Program-made: the position numbers and the translations under genes
Shown: piece by piece, positions 57,527 through 64,000 of the stretch
Layout of the letters: every line of letters starts with the position of its first letter
Position numbering within the stretch: the first letter of the stretch is position 1
Source of the DNA: Metridium senile
Taxonomy: Eukaryota > Cnidaria > Anthozoa > Actiniaria > Metridiidae
Reading direction: 5' to 3'
Length of the DNA stretch: 64,000 nt
Assembly (NCBI GenBank): GCA_949775045.1
Contig: OX459108.1
Coordinates: 6,451,961 to 6,515,960 of the forward strand
Notes under the pieces: generated by a model
What the model was told of the DNA's origin: nothing
What the model saw: only the letters and a program-made list of their open reading frames with translations
Database searches by the model: none

Positions 57527-57761
57527 CACCTACTTGCAGTAAGGTTGTCATACAAAAATATACATTTGTTATAAAGAAAATAGAACATTTGTGATTTAGT
57601 ACGATAGGAATTGATTAAAAGACAAAAGAAGATCACTTAAGCTGAACTCTCTCTTTTGTCTTTTAATTAATTCCTTTCCACTAAATCACAAATGTTCTAT
57701 TTTCTTTGTGAAATTAAAATGTTCTATTTTGTATGACAACCTTATTGCAAGTAGCTAGGTG
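57527..57761. repeat. Palindrome at the unit 2/unit 3 junction
   Basis: Same palindrome as at 43290, again ending exactly at the unit boundary. Confidence 0.85.
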
Positions 57762-57907
57762 TACACACATATTTGAGAGTTTTGAAATTTTGAAATATCA
57801 ATGCACATTTATTTGAGATTTTAGACACACACTAAAAGTCTTAAATTCTTAAAACTTAAGGAATTGACTATTCTAACCTTTAATTAACGCAAATGAAATC
57901 TTGCGAA

Positions 57908-57985
57908 TTGATCCTACCGAGCCTCGAACCCTCAACCCTTCGCATCTTACAGTCCGTTCACTTACCACTATGCTATCAGGTATTT
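57908..57985 (-). repeat. tRNA-derived SINE fragment A, unit 3
   Basis: Copy of the unit 2 fragment at an offset of 14,237 bp. Confidence 0.6.
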
Positions 57986-58119
57986 CGTTGACAATAAAGG
58001 AATTTTAAGAAGCTTTATCTCAGCACAGCTATTGTTCGACGTTAATTTGATGCAAATATAAATTACTCGATATAAATTAAATCCGATTATTTGAGTTCCT
58101 ATTTCCAGAAATTTTGCAT

Positions 58120-58412
58120 TGAAACAATAAAAGATGGGGTAATGGGGTTAACTGACAACTGACAAATGGCCAAAAATGCCACTGACAACTGACAAACGAG
58201 TCTATTTTGTACTGACAACTGACATTCAAAATAGTAACTGACAACTGACTTATTTTGTTTCTCATTAAAAATGTAGAGATCGTGACAGATAGAATCGTAA
58301 AGATTCGTTAGCCTGTGTACAGCCGTCCCCACCCCTCTCCTCCTTCTTAGGGACGTCTTATTGCTAAAACAACTGACACTAGGAACCCCTCCCCCCATTA
58401 CCACCCTCATAA
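58120..58412. mobile_element. MITE insertion, unit 3 copy
   Basis: Exact-offset copy of the element at 43883-44175, with the same inverted ends and ACTGACAACTGAC repeats. Confidence 0.65.
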
Positions 58413-58838
58413 AAATAGGGTTTGGTTACTTTTTCAACAACTTCAAACGCACGGGCTCGGGTTTGCATTGAAATTCAAGACCTCGGCCTCGGCCTCTAAA
58501 CTTCTTTACTTGGAGTGCCAACTCTCTAGAACAGAACGTAGTGATAGCGAATACCTTGTCAAACATTAGGTCAAGAAATATTGCGTTCGGTTTCAGCGGG
58601 AACGAGTTAAAAAACTGAAGAAAACACACCAATTTTTCGCCATTTTCATATCCAATATCGAAGCACATGGTCTTCACGTGATCTTCCCTGTACTCCCTGT
58701 CAAATTGATGATAACGTCGATCATCGTCAATCATTAAAAAAGAAAATTATTATTATCGAGCTTCGGTAGTTCCTTCAGCTAGAAGTAAAGCTGGTCTCCC
58801 AGGAAGCCGACGGTGCGCTCTTTTCCCCCCTCTTTCCA

Positions 58839-58870
<32 letters not shown>

Positions 58871-58912
58871 TACTCAAAGCTACACTGATTGGAAAGAAGT
58901 CGAAACAAGTGT

Positions 58913-58987
58913 GAGGCCACTGAGGATCGAACTCGTGACCTCTCGCTCCGAAACCCGCGCACTAACCAACTTAGCTACTCTTGTTCC
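58913..58987 (-). repeat. tRNA-derived SINE fragment B, unit 3
   Basis: Copy of the unit 2 fragment at an offset of 14,237 bp. Confidence 0.65.
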
Positions 58988-59350
58988 TAAAAATAACCAC
59001 AAGGTCTGGTAGTGAGACCGCAAAGGCCATCAGGGTATTATTGTCCACTTTGTCTAAAATCGCTGGTTTGTTATGACTAATTTGCAATGAAGACCTGAAT
59101 ACCTCTTTCGTATGTATTATCAACCAAAAGGCGAGGCAGATTTTGCTTGTTAGAGAAAGTTGCAACTGTTCAATAAGGGGCGTTTTTTACGGTCGGTTTC
59201 GATCATTGTAGGAGTCATGCAAAGGATTTATACATGGGCGCTTAGAGATTTAAAATTTGTGTTGCTATGTTCAATCTCGTTCATTGCGCTCTCTCGTCAG
59301 ATATCGAATTGGAAGTTCGAAGATATTATATTTGTTTCATATAAGGGCCC

Positions 59351-60117
59351 GGGCAAACGTTTTCAACATTTGCCTCAACATTCAACGTTCGATTTATTTG
59401 AATGGCAATGTTGAAGCCGTTTGCCCGCCCTTTCAAAAAACAACATAACATCGCCAATAATGTATAATTCATATTTTTAGAAAATACTTGTTTTTATATT
59501 TTCTTCAATATCTATCTTTAGGATCCCGAGTCCGCAAAACCAATTCAAATTGAAGGAAGTGGTACAAATGGAATGGAATTTGATTCAGGTAAATGCTATA
59601 ATGTCTATATTTACAGCCATTTTCGTAAAGGTTGTACATTCGTATCAAAGATATGCCCATTGTTCTGTTGCAATCTCAACATGCTAAAAAAAAAAAGAAA
59701 AACATTTCGCGCGCTAGTCTTTTCAATATTCAATATTGTTAAAACGTGTTGAATCGAAGTTGAATTCATGTTGAAAGAGTTTAATCGCGTTTAAACTTTG
59801 CTTCAACATCCATTCAACATTTCTTTTGTTCTGTGAATGTTGAATCGGAGTCGAAGTCGTTTGACCTGCTCCGTTCAACATTGTTGACTACACCCATGCG
59901 CATTTAGTTGTCTTTCAAATACGTAACACGTTCAACAATGTTGAAATTAAAGGAGGTGGCAAACGGTTTCAACATTGAACAAAATCGAACAGATGTTGAA
60001 GCAAATATTGAAATGGTTTGCCCACCTACGTTCAACATCGTTCAACAACCATTCTACAGCGTTCAAGAAAATCGAACAAATGTTGAAGCAAATGTAGAAG
60101 CCGTTTGCCTGCAGGGC
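59351..60117. mobile_element. TTCAACA-rich element, unit 3, interrupted by a toxin-gene fragment
   Basis: Exact-offset copy of the interrupted element in unit 2. Confidence 0.7.
59522..59588 (+). pseudogene. Orphan copy of toxin exon 2, unit 3
   Basis: Copy of the orphan exon of unit 2 at an offset of 14,237 bp, with the same extra codon. Unit 1 has no counterpart. Confidence 0.75.
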
Positions 60118-60354
60118 CTTAATACCTATCAACAAAGTCTAAACACCCCTACTGAAATTAACTTTGTATTGAGAAAAATAAACATACAACTCAGGATATA
60201 TATGGGATTTTAAAGTGTTTCATTTTTTAGCTTCAATTGTTTGATAATGTGTACGATTCCTTAAATTACTACGAGCTGCTGTCAAATTGTAAATAATATA
60301 TTACACGCTATCGAGGCTGAGGTTGTGTACTTGAATCCTGAAAAGTTGTATTTG

Positions 60355-60618
60355 GTTCTATTTCATGGATATAGTGCTTGTGCTCTATTCCACAGTAGCG
60401 ATTTGATATTATTCCATGGATATAGTGTTTGTGCTCTATTCCACAGTAGCAATTTTATTTTATTTCATGGATATAGTGTATGCGCTCTATTTCACAGTAG
60501 TAATTTGATTCTATTTCATTGATATAGTGTATGCGCTCTATTTCACAGTAGTAATTTGATTCTATTTCATTGATAAAGTCTATGCGCTCTTTTCCACAGC
60601 AGCAGGTTCATTCTTTTA
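60355..60618. repeat. 54-bp VNTR upstream of toxin gene 3, about five units
   Basis: Same number of units as in unit 2. Confidence 0.85.
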
Positions 60619-61470
60619 TGGATGTAGTTTTTGCGCTCTAGTTTGCTGAGTTATAAAAATATCTGCATCTAGATCTTTACATTCCGGCGACATATACAAA
60701 AAACGAATAATTAATTAAACGAATTGTACTCAACTATGTAATCAAGAGCAGCTATTCATATATTACGTAACCATGGATTACACTAGTGATAAACACTCAA
60801 TACGTCTTATATGATACGACAAAAGAAAACAGAGAGAACAATAACAAGTAGGAAATGCATTAATTGACTTGATTGTTTCCTAAAAAACGTATTTTACAAC
60901 CATTACACCAAGGCACTGTTCTTCCCTGAGGCTCGCTCACACTCACTACCACTACATTCGGCATTACCAGTTAGAAATGCATTAGCTACAAGATAGACAT
61001 TCAAAACATGATTATTTCTTGATTCTATGATTGTTTTAGTTAGGTAATATTATTTTAATTACATGACAGCGGTTCAGCATCTCCATTTTTATCCTCAGAA
61101 GTCTTAATTAAGAAATAAGGCGTGTTTGTTTTTTAAACTGTACACGCCCTATTTATGTAAAAAGGTCTAAAGCATTGAATAGATTCTTATCTAGAACAAG
61201 AGAAAGCAAAAACAAGATTAAATACTTTGAAATGGATAAATATTCGACTTTGATTACGGATTGTTTTCTATTGACGAATAACTTTGATTGACAGCAGTAT
61301 GTTGACAGCAGTATGTTTATTCTTATTACGAAAGTTTTTTCATCAAAACATAGAAATAGGGCGTGTTTGGTTTTATTTGTTTATTGTAAAACCATGCACT
61401 GCATGCATGCACGGATTGCTGAACTGCTGTTTAATTTGAATTCAAACCTTTATCCTATTGTTTGAACCCT

Positions 61471-61478
61471 TATATAAA
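61471..61478 (+). promoter_or_regulatory. TATA box of toxin gene 3
   Basis: TATATAAA 49 bp upstream of the ATG at 61520, identical in context to unit 2. Confidence 0.7.
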
Positions 61479-61519
61479 GAGTCAGATTGATATTTCTATG
61501 CACTCGACGTCTTGAAAGT

Positions 61520-64000
61520 ATGGCGGTGTTCAAGCTCTTGCTAGTGTTGGTTCTGTTTCTGGTTGTTTGTGTATCAGCAAAGAAATATAGCAATGATTTC
61601 ACAAATGTAAGTAAATGCATCGAATTACACTATTTGACTTCAATACAACTATTTCTCATATGTACTTTTAAATTTACTTTCGCTGTTGGGATTCCTTCTT
61701 CTCAGTTCTATTGCTATTATTATCTGTTATGGCTCCTAGTTTTGCTCTTGCTGCTTCTGTTCTTTCTACTTCTTTTATGGCTACTATCATCACTGTTGTC
61801 ATACAATCTTTCATTCTGAAATTTTATCAATTCTATTATTTCTTCAAGTTGTTTTGATAGCTATTTCTCTGCTTTAAAACGCTCAAATTGCTGTAAATGT
61901 TTCAAACATTTAATCGATAGTTACTGAATTTAGTTGTTTTATTACTGACACTTTTGAAGCATCGCAGAGGAAACTAGAATGAATAGAGGGACAACTAGAC
62001 TTCGACAATTTCAATTTGGTTAATATTTTATTGAGCCGATATGATATTGATACATATTAGTAAACTGAGCCTATACGTATCTCTGGAATTTGTATATATA
62101 GCAGGACATGCAATGCGTTAACATAACATCGCCAATAATGTATAATTCATATCGTTAGAAAATACTTGTTTTTAAATATTTATTTATATTTTCTTCAATA
62201 TTTATTTTTAGGATCCCGAGTCAAAACCAATTCAAATTGAAGGAAGTGGTACAAACGGAATGAAATTTGATTCAGGTAAATGCTATAATGTCTATATTTA
62301 CAGCCATTTTCGTAAAGGTTGTACATTCGTATCAAAGATATGCCCATTGTTCTGTTGCAATCTAAACATGCGGAAAAAAAAGAAAAACATTTCACGCGCT
62401 AATCAAAGTCTTTTGCTACTTCTCCCCTATAATACCTTATATGGTAATTGCATTGTTTTCAAGATTGCATCAGTATCTTTGGTACGGTTGAACTATTGAA
62501 ATCCATTTTGACTATTCTGTATAATTCTCTGTCTAATCGGTCACGTGTCTCAAAAACTATTCATCTCTGATATTTTATAATATAAACTAATGACAAAATC
62601 AGAGTTCTAACAAGTCAAGCTGAAAATATAACACATTATGGTGTTTAAAATAGTCAGAGTCAAATCTCGCAGTATGACTTATGTTATTAAACTTTTGAGT
62701 TTATTAATATTGAGTAGAAATATTTAAACAATTTAGCGTAAAGCTTTGACTCTTTTGAATTTGTCGACGACGCTAATTTTACAAAAATGCTTGAATTACA
62801 AGGTACACCTTTAAGGTGACTGGCTACTTTTGAACGCTTTTGAACGTTCGATTCGAGCCCACGGTTTGCGCGCGCACAAAAACCGCTGAATAAAATACAC
62901 CTGGCTTCAACAGGGCAAAACCCTCGAATTTTGCACGGGACTCTATACTTTTGTTATGCTTAATTAAAAAACCTAATAAAATCTATATATATCCAAGTTT
63001 TTCAAAAAGTTCTAACATACAAAAAAAATCGATTTTCGTAGTATTTTTTGTCCGACTTCATGCGAGTTTTGAAAGCACTGAAAGGACGAAATATGTCAGA
63101 TCAAGGTATTTCTTTATCTTTTATTCAAAACCATCCATGTTGTAATGTAGAATGAATCATTGCCCGTCATCTGTGCTTGATATAGTATGAAAAAAAAAAC
63201 TATTTTCATATGAGTTGTGATTTTTTTCATATCGCTTCAGTTTTCGCAGGTTTTTCTTCAAAATCTCGCGCGTAGGCGTTCATTAAATGCTGATTATCTC
63301 GGAAATGAGCTCGGGACACCCCATTTTTCTATTCATTTTTGGCATTAGTATTAAATTTCACATTAAAAAATCGTAGTTTAAAGAAAAGTTTAACATTATT
63401 TCCAAAAGTAGCCAATCACCTTAACGCAACAAATTTGTTATATCTTCAAAAAGAGCAATATACTGGCTTTCATTGTCTGCAGTATAATTTTTTTTATGAT
63501 AAACTGTACACAATTACTCTATTCTGATTGGACGAGAGGAGAACAATTAAATTGTAAATTGTACTCAGCAGAGTACCAATTAGTTGTTCAGTATATTGTA
63601 AATAAAAATTTGCACGATCTTAAATACAATTTGTAATTAATAGTTACGAGTGATGTTTTGAAAGTTTTCAAAATTAGACGAGCCTGTGAAGGGAGTCCAA
63701 TTTGATAACTTTCAAAACATCACAAGTATCTTTTAATTACAAATTGTACAAGAAGATCAGTGCGATTTATTATATATCGGAATCGAGTAATCTTGTATAG
63801 TGTAAAGAAAGGCTCACGATCTTTTACAGTTTGTAATTAATAGATACTTGTAATGGTTTGAAAGTTTTCAAAATTGGACAAATCTAATTGTTCGACCAAT
63901 CTTGAAAACTTTTAAAACATCACTCGTATCTATTTATTACAAATTTTACTCAAGATCGTGCAATTCCCTATATATACTAATTGTCGTAGGTCGTGTTTTT
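61520..64000 (+). CDS. Toxin gene 3, 5' part only (exons 1 and 2)
   Basis: Exon 1 (61520-61606) encodes the signal peptide and exon 2 is at 62212-62275; both translate identically to gene 2, including Val9 and Lys47. Exon 3 would be expected at about 64052, just outside the window, so nothing can be said about integrity of the main exon. Confidence 0.75.
62811..63424. mobile_element. TTAA-flanked MITE in intron 2, unit 3
   Basis: Copy of the unit 2 element at an offset of 14,237 bp. Confidence 0.75.

Larger units (their letters stand above)
43525..57761. repeat. Segmental tandem duplication, unit 2
   Basis: 14,237 bp, carrying toxin gene 2. From about 39700 in unit 1 through 49763 in unit 2, every element I compared has a counterpart exactly 14,237 bp downstream, so no net indels separate those stretches. 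I noticed two substitutions, near 42413/56650 and 44339/58559. Confidence 0.9.
57762..64000. repeat. Segmental tandem duplication, unit 3 (cut by window edge)
   Basis: Near-identical to 43525-49763. It includes the SINE fragments, the orphan exon, the VNTR, the promoter and toxin gene 3 exons 1 and 2. The remaining toxin exons would begin about 50 bp beyond the window, if the unit is complete. Confidence 0.9.

Overview
The window is metazoan nuclear DNA and most likely cnidarian. It is AT-rich, its genes are split by GT-AG introns, and it is crowded with non-LTR retrotransposons, foldback elements, MITEs and tRNA-derived SINE fragments. The strongest pointer to Cnidaria is a multi-exon gene whose main exon looks like the jellyfish (cubozoan-type) pore-forming toxin family, present as a tandem array. 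A PAN/EGF/TSP1 secreted protein and a TLDc fragment also fit. I cannot name class or species, and nothing bacterial was seen.

Layout. Bases 519-1514 are a foldback element. Bases 3166-9386 (minus) hold a five-exon gene: signal peptide, PAN/Apple, EGF-like, TSP1, then the start of what looks like a fibrinogen-related domain. All of its intron phases agree, and its introns are full of repeats. Bases 10408-11440 are a MITE carrying six TGACGTCA octamers. Bases 13205-14540 (plus) are a 5'-truncated LINE. Bases 14700-19920 (minus) are a nearly full-length L1/Tx1-like LINE with ORF1 and a frameshifted ORF2. Bases 20642-22857 are a large palindromic DNA transposon derivative that landed in the last codons of an intronless class A GPCR (22807-23959, minus, one frameshift). 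Bases 24000-29550 contain only repeats.

From 29551 to the right edge there is a tandem segmental duplication with a unit of about 14.2 kb: 29551-43524, 43525-57761, and 57762 to beyond 64000. Each unit carries two tRNA-derived SINE fragments, a 54-bp VNTR, a TATA-box promoter, one toxin gene on the plus strand and, downstream on the minus strand, a fragment of a TLDc-domain exon. Gene 1 (32742-40692) and gene 2 (47283-54929) are complete. Gene 3 (61520 onward) is cut by the window edge after exon 2. My nine-exon model totals 1941 nt (646 residues plus stop) with consistent phases; exons 1-6 are well supported and exons 7-9 less so. Genes 1 and 2 differ at only five residues in this model.

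The array is a mosaic. Units 2 and 3 are colinear without net indels over about 10 kb (constant offset 14,237). The 5' half of unit 1 differs from them by several element insertions, although the toxin exon is nearly identical in all complete copies. Units 2 and 3 also carry a displaced extra copy of toxin exon 2 upstream of the promoter. The junction between units lies at the end of a 235-bp palindrome.
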